This document shows positions 1 to 8,415 of a stretch of 64,000 bases of DNA, one piece after another (the first letter of the stretch is position 1; the number at the start of each line of letters is the position of its first letter). The stretch spans positions 248,001 through 312,000 of the forward strand of contig CAWFYV010000004.1 in assembly GCA_963820185.1 (NCBI GenBank), read 5' to 3'. Below the pieces are notes generated by a model. That model saw only the letters and a program-made list of their open reading frames with translations. It was not told the origin of the DNA and ran no database searches. The DNA is from Aquilonibacter sp963820185. GTDB taxonomy: Bacteria > Vulcanimicrobiota > Vulcanimicrobiia > Vulcanimicrobiales > Vulcanimicrobiaceae. The translations under genes were made by a program, and so were the position numbers.

Positions 1-610
1 CGAGCTCCGCGTCGCGCGCGACGAGTGCTTCGATAATGTGACTGTGATCGACCATCGAGCGCTCGAACCGGTGATCTTCGGCGATTGTGCGATGGCGGAT
101 CGAACGTACGTGAATCATCAGCGTCTCCGCCATCCTCGCGAGCGTGGAAGAACGCGCGAGCTCGATTATGCGGCCGTGGAACGCCAAGTTGGCATCAGAA
201 TATTCGTCGAGCTTCGTGGCGAGCTCACCATTTTCGAATGTCGAAAAAATCGTACGCAACGATGCGATTTCGTCGTCGCTTGCGCGCTCGGCGACCAGCC
301 GTGCCGCCATGCTTTCGAGGGCAGCCCAGACCTTGATGATCTCGACGAGTTCCTCGCGGCTCTTCCGCAAGATAAAGTAGCCACGGCGTGGCACGCTCTC
401 GACGATACCTTCGTGTTCGAGGCGGGCGAGCGCGTCGCGGATCGGCGTGCGGCTCACGCCCAGGCGTTTAGCAAGGTCGCGCTCGTCTAAGCGGAGATCC
501 TGGTCGGCGCGCTCGTAGATGTTCATCTCGAGCAGCGCGGCGTGCAGCGCGGCATACGCGCGATGCGCGAAGCTTGCCTCGGATTCGAGCCGCACTAGAC
601 CTAATGCCAT
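1..610 (-). CDS. GntR-family (FCD-type) transcriptional regulator, C-terminus beyond window
   Basis: A DNA-binding repressor or activator; the 203 visible residues read into the window edge. An N-terminal winged helix-turn-helix is visible at about residues 15-80 (ERDLAKRLGVSRTPIRDAL, then EGIVESVPRRGYFI), followed by the start of an all-helical FCD ligand domain (SREELVEIIKVWAALESMAA, later DANLAFHGRII). The ATG at 610 is preceded by AGGAGG with a 9-base spacer. It lies downstream of the malonate decarboxylase operon on the same strand, and FCD GntR proteins (MdcY, MatR) control malonate operons in other bacteria. Control of mdc genes here is inference; autoregulation is suggested by the operator over its promoter. 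Confidence 0.9.
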   Translation of the reverse strand, partial: MALGLVRLESEASFAHRAYAALHAALLEMNIYERADQDLRLDERDLAKRLGVSRTPIRDALARLEHEGIVESVPRRGYFILRKSREELVEIIKVWAALESMAARLVAERASDDEIASLRTIFSTFENGELATKLDEYSDANLAFHGRIIELARSSTLARMAETLMIHVRSIRHRTIAEDHRFERSMVDHSHIIEALVARDAEL

Positions 611-617
611 TGCCCAT

Positions 618-636
618 ACCCTCCTGCGGGGAGGGT
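618..636 (-). promoter_or_regulatory. Hairpin occluding the Shine-Dalgarno of the GntR gene
   Basis: Seven-base perfect inverted repeat (arms 618-624 and 630-636, 5-base loop). Nearly all of the AGGAGG ribosome site (620-625) lies in one arm, so the folded mRNA would hide it. Function is inferred from position. Confidence 0.4.
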
Positions 637-648
637 GGGATATGGTAT

Positions 649-679
649 CTGGTATACCAACCCCTGCATGGCCCGCCAA
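649..679 (-). promoter_or_regulatory. Promoter and palindromic operator of the GntR gene
   Basis: Reading the minus strand, TTGGCG (674-679) is separated by 17 bases from TATACC (651-656). The -10 lies inside the perfect palindrome TGGTATACCA (650-659), which resembles the TGTATACA-core sites known for MdcY/MatR-type regulators. A partial TGGTAT copy lies next to it at 643-648. The arrangement predicts steric repression of the regulator's own gene. Confidence 0.55.
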
Positions 680-699
680 GCCCTTTACAAATAGGGGCG

Positions 700-1590
700 C
701 TACAAATCCTCGAGCTCTTCCAGCGTCTTGGGCCAATCGGCTTTGAGCAGCCGCGAAAGGCTGCGATCGGCGAGGAGCTTCCCGCCGGTTTGACAGCGGG
801 CGCAATAGTTCGTTTCGTTGTCGGCGTAGCGAATGCGCTGCACCGGCGCGCCACAGCGTGGACAAGGCTTCCCGTACTTCCCGTGCACGGCCATCTCGGA
901 ACGAAACGCGGTTACCCCTTCGGGGAACGCATCGCCCGCTTCGGTTTGCAACCGATCGATCCACCATCGTAAGGTCTCGCGCGTGGCAGCAAAGAGCGTC
1001 TCCCACTCGGCGGGATGTAGCTTGTGCGTGAGCATGATCGGCGAGAGCTTTGCTGCGTGCAAAATTTCATCGGAATACGCGTTGCCAATGCCGTCGACGA
1101 TGTGCGGGTCCGTGAGCGCGCGCTTGAGCGTGCGGTTTTGCTCGCGCAGCGCCGTGCGAAATTCACCCAGATCGCTTGCAAAAACATCGATGCCGCCCGG
1201 GTTGAGCTGGGCAACTGCCGCCTCGCCGCGAACGACGTTCAAGGATGCGCGGTGTTTGGACCCGGCTTCAGTGAGCACGAGCGAACCGCTCGGAAAATCG
1301 AATGCGGCAAGCATGTTGCGCCCGCGTATCGGTGCTCCGACTCCGCGCCAATGGAGGCGTCCCGCGATCATCAAGTGCAGTACGAGCCACAGGTCGCCTT
1401 CGAGCCCGATCGCGATGCGTTTGCCGATACGTCGCAGCTCCGAAACCGTGCGTCCGGACACATCACCGAGCGGTGGTTCCGTCGTGCGCAGCAGAAACGG
1501 ACTTCCGATGCGCACGCCCTCGAGCGGCTGCCCAACGATGCGCGGCTCGAGCGCGTGAATGTAGGCGCTGATATCCGGAAGTTCAGGCAC
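700..1590 (-). CDS. Fpg/Nei-family DNA glycosylase/AP lyase
   Basis: Base-excision repair enzyme, 296 aa. The GTG start at 1590 gives the N-terminus (M)PELPD, which carries the catalytic proline and glutamate of the family. The LHLMIAGRL segment matches the family's H-L-G-M-S-G-x-L region, DGIGNAYSDEIL matches the helix-two-turn-helix, and a C4 zinc finger (CPRCG ... CARCQ) lies near residues 245-270. About 25 residues (KLLADRSL...LEELEDL) follow the finger, which is unusual. The start overlaps the end of mdcH by 8 bases, so it is translationally coupled to a malonate operon, an odd place for a repair gene. Whether it is Fpg or Nei (substrate 8-oxoguanine or oxidised pyrimidines) cannot be decided here. 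Confidence 0.88.
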   Translation of the reverse strand: MPELPDISAYIHALEPRIVGQPLEGVRIGSPFLLRTTEPPLGDVSGRTVSELRRIGKRIAIGLEGDLWLVLHLMIAGRLHWRGVGAPIRGRNMLAAFDFPSGSLVLTEAGSKHRASLNVVRGEAAVAQLNPGGIDVFASDLGEFRTALREQNRTLKRALTDPHIVDGIGNAYSDEILHAAKLSPIMLTHKLHPAEWETLFAATRETLRWWIDRLQTEAGDAFPEGVTAFRSEMAVHGKYGKPCPRCGAPVQRIRYADNETNYCARCQTGGKLLADRSLSRLLKADWPKTLEELEDL

Positions 1591-2500
1591 GAGCGACGCG
1601 CGCCGCAACCGCCCGCGCGCCGGCGTCGTCGAATGCGATCGCGCGCACCTGCGGGAACGCCTGCTGCGCGAGATCGGTGAGCACGTGTCCAGGAATCGTC
1701 TCGACCAGGATGCGTGCACCCATCTCGACGAGCATCGTCGAGGCGTCGTGCCATCGCACCTCATGCGCAACGCCCGCTGCAAGATCTTCGCGCAACGCGC
1801 GCGCATCGCGGATCACGCGAGGTCCGACACTGCCCACGTATGTGACGGATGGATCGCGCAGCACAACCGGCGCGAGCACCTCTTCGAGCCGCGTTTGCAC
1901 CGGCGCAAGCAACGGACAGTGCGACGGCACGGCAACGTCGAGCCGGTCGGCGCGGCGCGCACCGGCAGCGCTCCCCGCGTCGAGTGCGCGGCCGACCGCC
2001 TCACGCTCACCCGCGATAACGCACTGCGTCGGCGCGTTGACGTTTGCAACGTAGACCTGCGAACCTTTGCGTTCTTGTGCCTTCACGATCTCGCGCACGG
2101 CGCGCTCCGCTAGGCCTGCGATCACGCCCATACCGTACCCCGATGGAAAGAGCCGTTCCATCGTGCGCGCACGTTCACCAACGACCAGCAACGCATCGGC
2201 AAACTGCATCGCGCCGGCGGCGACGGCTGCTGCGAAGCCGCCAACCGAATGGCCCGCCACCGCGTCGGGCCGCACGCCGTGCTCCTCGAGCACGCGCGCA
2301 GATGCAACGCCGGCGACGAGGAGAGCGAGTTGCACGTTGACCGTTGAGGCGAGCGACGTAACGTCGTTGCGATCGCGTACGTCATAGCCGAGGATGCGCC
2401 GTGCTTCATCGAATGTCGCCGCGGCATGTGGATCGCTTGCCACGCGCGCCAACATATCGGGATATTGTGAGCCTTGTCCGGGAAAGAGCAGTGCTAGCAC
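1583..2500 (-). CDS. mdcH: Malonate decarboxylase malonyl-CoA:ACP transacylase (MdcH-like)
   Basis: FabD-type acyltransferase that loads malonyl onto the decarboxylase acyl carrier subunit. The N-terminus LALLFPGQGSQYP and the nucleophile elbow GHSVGG are intact, and a PSHCPLL segment matches the family's second catalytic region. I take GTG 2500 as start because it places FPGQGSQ at the usual distance from the N-terminus; it lies 13 bases after the previous stop. About 305 aa, normal for the family. It could be called fabD in isolation; the operon context favours MdcH. Confidence 0.85.
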   Translation of the reverse strand: MLALLFPGQGSQYPDMLARVASDPHAAATFDEARRILGYDVRDRNDVTSLASTVNVQLALLVAGVASARVLEEHGVRPDAVAGHSVGGFAAAVAAGAMQFADALLVVGERARTMERLFPSGYGMGVIAGLAERAVREIVKAQERKGSQVYVANVNAPTQCVIAGEREAVGRALDAGSAAGARRADRLDVAVPSHCPLLAPVQTRLEEVLAPVVLRDPSVTYVGSVGPRVIRDARALREDLAAGVAHEVRWHDASTMLVEMGARILVETIPGHVLTDLAQQAFPQVRAIAFDDAGARAVAARVARA

Positions 2501-2513
2501 GTTAAGTGCACCA

Positions 2514-3911
2514 CTACGACCATGCGCCGCGCTCGATTGAGTCCAGGAATAGGGCCCCGGCGAGGATATCCGCCGCACCGCCCGGCGACGCGTGTAGTCC
2601 GAGCAATCTCCCCTCGAGCGCAACAAATGCTGCCGCGCCTGCCGCCTCGCCGACGCCGCCGGCAGTCAGCACGGCAGCCGCGCCGCTCTGCGCCGCGTTG
2701 AGCGCTGCGCGACCACCGCGGTGCAAGAGACACGTATCGTCGAGCGAGCTCATGATCGCAAGAAGCGCGTCAATGCGTGCGATCGACTCGCGCGCCCCCC
2801 GCGCGCGGGCCGCGCGCAGCGTGGGCAACGCGCAGTGCAATGCATGCGGAAATCCCGCTTGCGCTTCACCGCGAGCACCGCGCACGCCAAACTGCTCGCA
2901 CGCTTGCGTGCCGTGTGAGTTCGGCGCTGCGCCGGCGGCATCGGGCAACGCGGCAATCTGCGCGGCGACGCGTGCAATCGCATGCGGATCGCGCGACCCC
3001 GTGTTCGCGTGTGCGGCAACGAGTAAGCCGAGCGACCAGATCGCGCCGCGATGTGTGTTGATCCCACCGGTGACGTCGAGCATCTTGCGCTCGCCATCGC
3101 GACCGATCGCGCCGAGCCGTTCTCGTAACGCCGCGTCGATCGATGCTGCGCGCGCGACAGCGGCCACGGCGTCGAACGTCGCGCCAAGCGCTCGCGCCGA
3201 CTGGACGAGCAGCTCGAGCGTGAGATCGTCGTGCGCACCGTTCCCGCGCCGGTCGACCAGTGCCGGCTTCGGCGTAAGTTCCGCTTCCGCGATCAGGGCT
3301 TGCACGGCCGCATGCGAGGCCGAAAATGCGGGCAGCAGACGCGGACCGCTCGGTGTTTTGACCATGAGCGCACCGCCATGCAACGCCTCGCCCAGTGCGG
3401 CACCGTAACCGTCACCAAAGGCCAACTCCACATCGACCCGCATCGGCAGTTCGGCAATGACACGCGCAAATGATGGAAGCGCGCCATGCGACGGTTGCGC
3501 GCGGATCAGCACGTCGAGGTCGCTTTCATCATGCAGCGCCGCAACGCCGGTGGCAAGCTCGAAACCCGCTGCCCCAATCGGGCCGGCGCACAGGCCGCGC
3601 GCACGCGCTTCGTAGACGACCGTACGCAATGCGGCGAACGCGCTGTGTTGGCGTGCCGGGCGCGAACCGGCGAGCGTCTCGGGCGTTACGACCGCGTCGA
3701 GTTCGCCAGACTGCACGATCGTCGCGTAGCGCTCTTCTCGCGCACTGCCGCGAACGCCAACGGCGATGCCATCCGCAACGTGCGCGCGCCGCACGGTCGC
3801 CCACGGCGCGCGTGCCAGGCTCGAGGCCGCCCATGGCGGCGCATCCTCGGCGATACGTGTAACCGCGCGCGACGTTAAACGAACGAGATCATGTGGGCGC
3901 AGCTCATGCAT
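2514..3911 (-). CDS. mdcG/mdcB: MdcG-MdcB fusion: holo-ACP synthase plus triphosphoribosyl-dephospho-CoA synthase
   Basis: 465 aa in two parts. Residues 1 to about 200 match MdcG, the nucleotidyltransferase that attaches the prosthetic group to the acyl carrier subunit: an FELATG segment is followed by SDLDVLI, whose D131 and D133 are the expected metal ligands. Residues from about 205 match CitG/MdcB, which makes 2'-(5''-triphosphoribosyl)-3'-dephospho-CoA: TPKPALVDRRGNGAHDD, GINTHRGA and DDTCLLHRGG are all present. In known operons these are two genes, so one protein here would make and attach the cofactor. The ATG at 3911 overlaps mdcE by 8 bases. No stop or frameshift separates the halves. 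Confidence 0.88.
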   Translation of the reverse strand: MHELRPHDLVRLTSRAVTRIAEDAPPWAASSLARAPWATVRRAHVADGIAVGVRGSAREERYATIVQSGELDAVVTPETLAGSRPARQHSAFAALRTVVYEARARGLCAGPIGAAGFELATGVAALHDESDLDVLIRAQPSHGALPSFARVIAELPMRVDVELAFGDGYGAALGEALHGGALMVKTPSGPRLLPAFSASHAAVQALIAEAELTPKPALVDRRGNGAHDDLTLELLVQSARALGATFDAVAAVARAASIDAALRERLGAIGRDGERKMLDVTGGINTHRGAIWSLGLLVAAHANTGSRDPHAIARVAAQIAALPDAAGAAPNSHGTQACEQFGVRGARGEAQAGFPHALHCALPTLRAARARGARESIARIDALLAIMSSLDDTCLLHRGGRAALNAAQSGAAAVLTAGGVGEAAGAAAFVALEGRLLGLHASPGGAADILAGALFLDSIERGAWS

Positions 3912-4698
3912 CCCACTGTGCCTGCAGTTCTTCGCGTACGCGCCGCGCGAGCGCCCGCGTGTGCAGCGCGCCTGGACGATCGAGCCGCTCGTAGGGATTG
4001 CGCAGTCCAAGTTCGGGCGTGCGCAGCACGTCGGCAAGTGCGTGTACGACGTTCTTCACGTCAACATCGCTCGGCGCGTCGGGATCGCCGACCTCGAAGA
4101 TTCGATCGATTGCACCTAAAGTCGCGAAGCTGCGAATGTCGCGCGCGGTTGCCGGAATTTCCTGCGCGAGTCGCGTGATGTCGGCGCGTTCCATGCGCGT
4201 CACGCGCGCGACCGCGGCCTCCGACATCACATGCACTTCGATTCCGGGATCGTCGAGCGCGCCGATCCATCCAGCTTGCAACCCGTGCGCGAGAAATGCC
4301 CCCGAAATCGCCTTTCCGACCACGAGCGCGTACACCGGATGACCGCCGCGGCGCGCACGAATATAGGCGTTCGCGGATGCCGCGAGCGCGCGTTGCAGTC
4401 CGACTGCTTCTTCACGCGTACCGAACGCCTGCCCCGGTACGTCGACAATCGCCAGAATCGCGCTGCGCTGCGGCGTACCGCTCACCGCGCGGGCGAGGCC
4501 GAAGCCCTCGTCGATGCCGAGATCGCCGTTGCGCGCAAGCGGGAAGCGCGCATGCGGATCGGGCACGACGGCTACCACGCGCACCGGATGCCCATCGATC
4601 GTGCAATCCGCTGCAATGACCGACGGCGGCAACCCCGCAACCGGCTTGCCACCGGCAGCAATGCGCTCGAACCACGCGCGTCCGCGCACGCTGCTCAC
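3904..4698 (-). CDS. mdcE: Malonate decarboxylase gamma subunit
   Basis: 264 aa carboxyltransferase-fold subunit that works with MdcD to decarboxylate malonyl-S-ACP in the cytosol. It shows the glycine-rich GLARAVSGTPQR and VVGKAISGAFLAHGLQ segments of the MdcE family. The length is typical. It overlaps mdcD by 4 bases and the mdcG-mdcB fusion by 8, so the block is translationally coupled. Confidence 0.9.
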   Translation of the reverse strand: MSSVRGRAWFERIAAGGKPVAGLPPSVIAADCTIDGHPVRVVAVVPDPHARFPLARNGDLGIDEGFGLARAVSGTPQRSAILAIVDVPGQAFGTREEAVGLQRALAASANAYIRARRGGHPVYALVVGKAISGAFLAHGLQAGWIGALDDPGIEVHVMSEAAVARVTRMERADITRLAQEIPATARDIRSFATLGAIDRIFEVGDPDAPSDVDVKNVVHALADVLRTPELGLRNPYERLDRPGALHTRALARRVREELQAQWDA

Positions 4699-5504
4699 GG
4701 CTCAATCCCCATCGCGTGCAGAAATGCGTCGCGGTCGAGTCGTGGATCCGGAAAGTCCTGTGGCTCGAGTGGACCAAGTTCGCGCGGCTGCTCGAATGCG
4801 CGTTGGACCGAGGCGCGAATCGCTTCGACATCGTCGGGCACGAGCTCGGTCGCAAACCCTTGTTCGAAACGCATGCGGCCGCCGGTTACGCGCCAAATCA
4901 ACGGACGATCCGATGAATCCATCTCGTCGATCCCAGACTCGGTTTCGACCACGTCGGGGCCGTTGAGACCGACGCGCGCGCCCTCGCTCACGATGATCTG
5001 ACTGCACAGCGCGGTCGAAAGCGAGAGGCCGCCGTAGACCCCGACGCGGCCGGCGATGAGCGCGACAACCGGTTGCAGCATGCGCAGCGCCACGATCGCA
5101 TCGCAGATCTCGGTCACCGCGAGGATACCAAGGTTGGCTTCCTGCAAGCGAATCCCGCCGGTATCAAGTGCGAGGACGAGCCGCGTCGGCGTACCGCGTT
5201 CGGCATCGCGCCGCGCAAGCTCGAGCGACCCCGCAATTTTTGCGCCGCCGATTTCGCCGATCGATCCACCGAGAAAGCGCCCATCGGTTGCAACGATGCA
5301 GGCGCGTTCGCCGCCGATCGTACCGCGCGCAACGACACAGCCGTCGTCGGACTGCGGGACCACGCCTTGCGCAGCCAGATACGGCGATGCGATGCGCTCG
5401 AACGGCCCAATGAGTTCGCGAAACGTTTGCGCATCGAGCAACGCGCGCGCGCGTTCGCGGGCACCCCGCTCCGCGAAAGATTCTGCCAGGAGCAGCGTGC
5501 TCAT
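4695..5504 (-). CDS. mdcD: Malonate decarboxylase beta subunit
   Basis: 269 aa, decarboxylase subunit of the crotonase/carboxyltransferase fold. LDTGGIRLQEANLGI and GRVGVYGGLSLSTALCSQII are typical of MdcD, and the oxyanion-hole glycines are visible. The start overlaps mdcC by 4 bases and the stop overlaps mdcE by 4 bases. It forms the malonyl-ACP decarboxylase with MdcE. Confidence 0.92.
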   Translation of the reverse strand: MSTLLLAESFAERGARERARALLDAQTFRELIGPFERIASPYLAAQGVVPQSDDGCVVARGTIGGERACIVATDGRFLGGSIGEIGGAKIAGSLELARRDAERGTPTRLVLALDTGGIRLQEANLGILAVTEICDAIVALRMLQPVVALIAGRVGVYGGLSLSTALCSQIIVSEGARVGLNGPDVVETESGIDEMDSSDRPLIWRVTGGRMRFEQGFATELVPDDVEAIRASVQRAFEQPRELGPLEPQDFPDPRLDRDAFLHAMGIEP

Positions 5505-5794
5505 CGCGCAGCCTCGAGAGCTTGCTCTAACCGCAAAGACACCACGGCCGGGGTCGCGCCGAAGTCATTGATCTCGATCTGCACCGCAACCGGGTTGCGC
5601 ACGAAGAAACGCGCGAGCACGGCTTGCCACGTTGCGCTGAAGCCGGTGACGCTCGTCCGTACCACAACCGACGCATTCCCATTGGCCGTCGGCTCGAGTA
5701 AGATCTCGCAGTTACCGGACGCTACCACACCGACGTGCGCACGCCGCTCGACGGCGTCGCTCGCGGGATACTCATAACTCAACGTTTCGATCAT
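5501..5794 (-). CDS. mdcC: Malonate decarboxylase acyl carrier protein (delta subunit)
   Basis: 97 aa. It carries acetyl or malonyl on a phosphoribosyl-dephospho-CoA arm; the attachment serine is Ser26 in VVASGNCEILLEP. The ATG at 5794 shares one base with the mdcA stop (TGATG), and GGAG lies about 6 bases upstream. The neighbouring fusion protein supplies the cofactor-making and transfer activities it needs. Confidence 0.9.
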   Translation of the reverse strand: MIETLSYEYPASDAVERRAHVGVVASGNCEILLEPTANGNASVVVRTSVTGFSATWQAVLARFFVRNPVAVQIEINDFGATPAVVSLRLEQALEAAR

Positions 5795-7428
5795 CACCAA
5801 CTCCTGAAGCGCCGTGGAGGATCGTAGAGTCCTCCCGACCATTCCACCAATTCACGAATCGAGCGCGCCGCGAGCAACGCGCGATTCGCATCGCTACGAC
5901 GGACGCCCAGGTCCTCGGGAAACGCCACGACACCCGATGCGCGCAATGCCTGCGTGCGGCTCTCGTCGGCGTACATCCCGATCGGCGTCACTCCGGCGAC
6001 TGCGGCGAGCGCCGCGCGCCGCTCGTCGATGTCGCGCGCTCGATACAGATACGCAACGCCTTCTTCGGTTACCACATGCGTAACGTCGTCGCCGTAGATC
6101 ATCACCGGTGCGATCGGTAAATTTGCGCTGCGTCCGAGTTCGACGGCATCGAGCCGCTCGACGAACGTCGGGACCCCGCTCTCCTGAAACGTCTCGACCA
6201 ATTGCACGACGATCTTGCGCCCGCGTCGCACTTCTTCATCCGCCGACGTCATCTCGAGCCATGCGGCAGTGGAGTGCCTGCGGCCGCGTGGATCGCTACC
6301 CAAGTTGGGCGCGCCGCCGAAACCTGCGATCCGGCCGAGCGTCGCCGTCGACGAGTTGGCATCGCGATCGATCTGCAACGTCGACCCGATAAAGAGATCG
6401 GTTGCGTAGTGGCCCGCAGTCTGTGCGAAGGCACGATTGGAACGCATCGATCCGTCACGTCCGGTAAAAAATATATCCGGACGCGCGGCAACGTAACGCT
6501 CCATCCCGAGCTCGCCGCCGTAGCAATGCACGCTGCGTACCCAGCCACTCTCAATCGCCGGAATCAATGTCGGATGCGGGTTGAGGATCCAGTGGGTGCA
6601 GACTTCGCCGCGCAGGCCAAGGCGTTCGCCGTAGGTCGGCAAGATCAACTCGATCGCCGCCGTGTCAAACCCGATCCCGTGATTGAGGCTTTGTACGCGA
6701 TGCCGTTCGTAGATACCGCGCAGCACAAGCATCGCCATGAGCACCTGCACGTCGTTGATCTGTTCGGGATCGCGCGTAAACAGCGGCTCGATATAGTATG
6801 GCTTATCCGCGACCACAACGAGATCGACCCAATCGCCGGGGATATCGACGCGCGTGCACTTATCGACGAGGCGATTGACCTGCGCGATCACGATCCCATC
6901 GCGAAACGCCGTCGCCTCGGCGATCGTCGGCGTCTCTTCGGTATTTGGACCGGTATAGAGGTTGCCGTTGGCGTCGGCTTCGTCGGCGGCAACGAGCGCG
7001 ATATCGGGTGTGAGGTCGACGAAGTAGCGCGCAAAGAGCTCGAGGTAGGTGTGAATGGCCCCGATGCGCACGCGGCCGTCGGCAACTTGCTGCGCGAGGC
7101 GCAGCGACTGCGGTCCTGAGTAAGAAAAATCGACGTGCGAGGCGATCCCGCGCTCGAAGAGCGCGATGTGCTCGGGCCGCGCAATGACCGAGATCAACAA
7201 ATGGAGGTCGTGGACGCGCGCCGGATCGACAGAGGCAAGCGCGCGCGAAAGAAAGTCGGCTTGCTTTTGATTGTTGCCTTCGAGGCACAAGCGATCGCCC
7301 GGCTCGATGAGTTCCTGGAGTACTGCGACGACGTCGCGCGTCTCGAAGCGTCCGTCGCGAACGAGATGCGCGACACGTGCCAGCCGCTCGTCTTTACGCC
7401 GGCGCCGTGTGTTCCAGGCCGAATTCAC
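5794..7428 (-). CDS. mdcA: Malonate decarboxylase alpha subunit (acetyl-ACP:malonate ACP transferase)
   Basis: 544 aa, the normal length for MdcA. It exchanges acetyl for malonate on MdcC to start each cycle. Recognisable segments include CLEGNNQKQADFLSRAL near the N-terminus, SLNHGIGFDTAAIELILPTY and CTHWILNPHPTLIPAIESGW. It is the first enzyme gene of the operon, 15 bases after the STAS gene. No malonate transporter (MdcLM, MadLM or MatC type) is seen in the window. Confidence 0.93.
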   Translation of the reverse strand: MNSAWNTRRRRKDERLARVAHLVRDGRFETRDVVAVLQELIEPGDRLCLEGNNQKQADFLSRALASVDPARVHDLHLLISVIARPEHIALFERGIASHVDFSYSGPQSLRLAQQVADGRVRIGAIHTYLELFARYFVDLTPDIALVAADEADANGNLYTGPNTEETPTIAEATAFRDGIVIAQVNRLVDKCTRVDIPGDWVDLVVVADKPYYIEPLFTRDPEQINDVQVLMAMLVLRGIYERHRVQSLNHGIGFDTAAIELILPTYGERLGLRGEVCTHWILNPHPTLIPAIESGWVRSVHCYGGELGMERYVAARPDIFFTGRDGSMRSNRAFAQTAGHYATDLFIGSTLQIDRDANSSTATLGRIAGFGGAPNLGSDPRGRRHSTAAWLEMTSADEEVRRGRKIVVQLVETFQESGVPTFVERLDAVELGRSANLPIAPVMIYGDDVTHVVTEEGVAYLYRARDIDERRAALAAVAGVTPIGMYADESRTQALRASGVVAFPEDLGVRRSDANRALLAARSIRELVEWSGGLYDPPRRFRSW

Positions 7429-7443
7429 CCGGGGGGAGTTGCG

Positions 7444-7785
7444 CTAGGCCGAAAAGCGCACCTGCAACGCGTCGCGGGATTCGGCGAGGTGCAACGCGTC
7501 TTCGAGCCCAGCGATATTGAAGATCCTGCGAATTCGTGCGACGCTGGGAACCACGATGCCCAGACGCCCGGGCGCAGCGTTTGCGGATCGAATCAAGACA
7601 TTGAGAATCGTCGAGTCCAAATACTGACACGCCGAAAGGTCGAGGACGAGCGGGAGCTCGCCGACCAGCCGCTCCTCGATCGCTTCGGAAAACCATTGGG
7701 ACGCGCCGATATCCAACTCGCCGCGAACGATGAGCACCTGCGCCCAGGGCAGGCTCTCGTCCACAAGCTCTTCCCGAATTACCAT
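7444..7785 (-). CDS. STAS-domain protein, anti-sigma factor antagonist-like
   Basis: 113 aa, a single STAS domain of the SpoIIAA/RsbV type. The helix-capping motif that usually carries the phosphorylated serine reads YLDSTILNVLI, with the serine kept but the following residue Thr instead of Ser or Gly. Such proteins bind anti-sigma kinases. It sits 15 bases before mdcA and could be co-transcribed with it, but no kinase or partner sigma gene is adjacent. The role is inferred from the family only. Confidence 0.75.
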   Translation of the reverse strand: MVIREELVDESLPWAQVLIVRGELDIGASQWFSEAIEERLVGELPLVLDLSACQYLDSTILNVLIRSANAAPGRLGIVVPSVARIRRIFNIAGLEDALHLAESRDALQVRFSA

Positions 7786-7859
7786 GTTAGCAAGCCTAGT
7801 CGATAGTGCCTAAAGGAAACAACTTGGTGCGTTCCGGCCAATCGCGGCACAACGCAGCG

Positions 7860-8294
7860 TTATCTGCTCGCAAACGCTCGCGCGGCGGCCATGATCTCGC
7901 CCTGTATTTCGGGTAAGGGTTTGTCACGCAGTAACACCGCCGGCGCCTGATCGCGCAGGCGCGGGTTGCTCCCGTGAAACCACGCCCGCACGACGTCGGG
8001 ATCCTTTTCGTTGAGAATCATCGACGCAATCTGCAAGCTGAACCGCAGAACGTTCGGGCGCTGCGGGCTGCGGCCCGCGCCCCATTGCGTGACCGCACGC
8101 GTCTCGCCCACGCCGCCGATCATCGCCACGGTCGTCAGTCCGAGCAGCGCCACGAGCTCCTTAACGACGTCCTCGATCGGCAGCGACATGGCCCGTTCGT
8201 GGGCCTGGGGTGGCGACCACTCGCCCCGCTCGCCCCGGCTGTCGAGGTCCTCGTATCTCGCTTCATTCACAGTCGTAATCCCACCTTGAATCAC
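7860..8294 (-). CDS. MbcA/ParS/Xre-antitoxin-like protein, orphan
   Basis: 144 aa. The C-terminal segment VRAWFHGSNPRLRDQAPAVLL resembles the toxin-binding region of MbcA/ParS antitoxins (W-x-x-x-x-N-P-x-L-x-x-x-x-P-x-x-L-L). The middle (LVALLGLTTVAMIGGVGETR) may be a degenerate helix-turn-helix. The GTG start at 8294 follows AGGA by 9 bases. No RES-domain toxin lies next to it, so it may be a solitary regulator. The family assignment rests on one motif. Confidence 0.5.
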   Translation of the reverse strand: MIQGGITTVNEARYEDLDSRGERGEWSPPQAHERAMSLPIEDVVKELVALLGLTTVAMIGGVGETRAVTQWGAGRSPQRPNVLRFSLQIASMILNEKDPDVVRAWFHGSNPRLRDQAPAVLLRDKPLPEIQGEIMAAARAFASR

Positions 8295-8365
8295 AGCTGA
8301 AAGTCCTACCCCTTTCTACCCAAAAACCCGACCGTCGTCAATACCCAGGTTTCTGGAGAAATAGA

Positions 8366-8392
8366 AGACCCCACGCTTGCGGCGTGGGGTCT
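8366..8392 (-). terminator. Rho-independent terminator of the rplKA transcript
   Basis: Perfect 11-base stem (8366-8376 with 8382-8392), 5-base loop, followed on the minus strand by TTCTATTTCTCC. It lies 24 bases past the rplA stop codon. Confidence 0.8.
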
Positions 8393-8415
8393 GGGGTGTG
8401 GTACGGGCTACGAAT

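Noticed and set aside
7444..7785. STAS protein as a malonate operon regulator
   Set aside because: Only proximity supports it; no anti-sigma kinase or sigma factor lies nearby.
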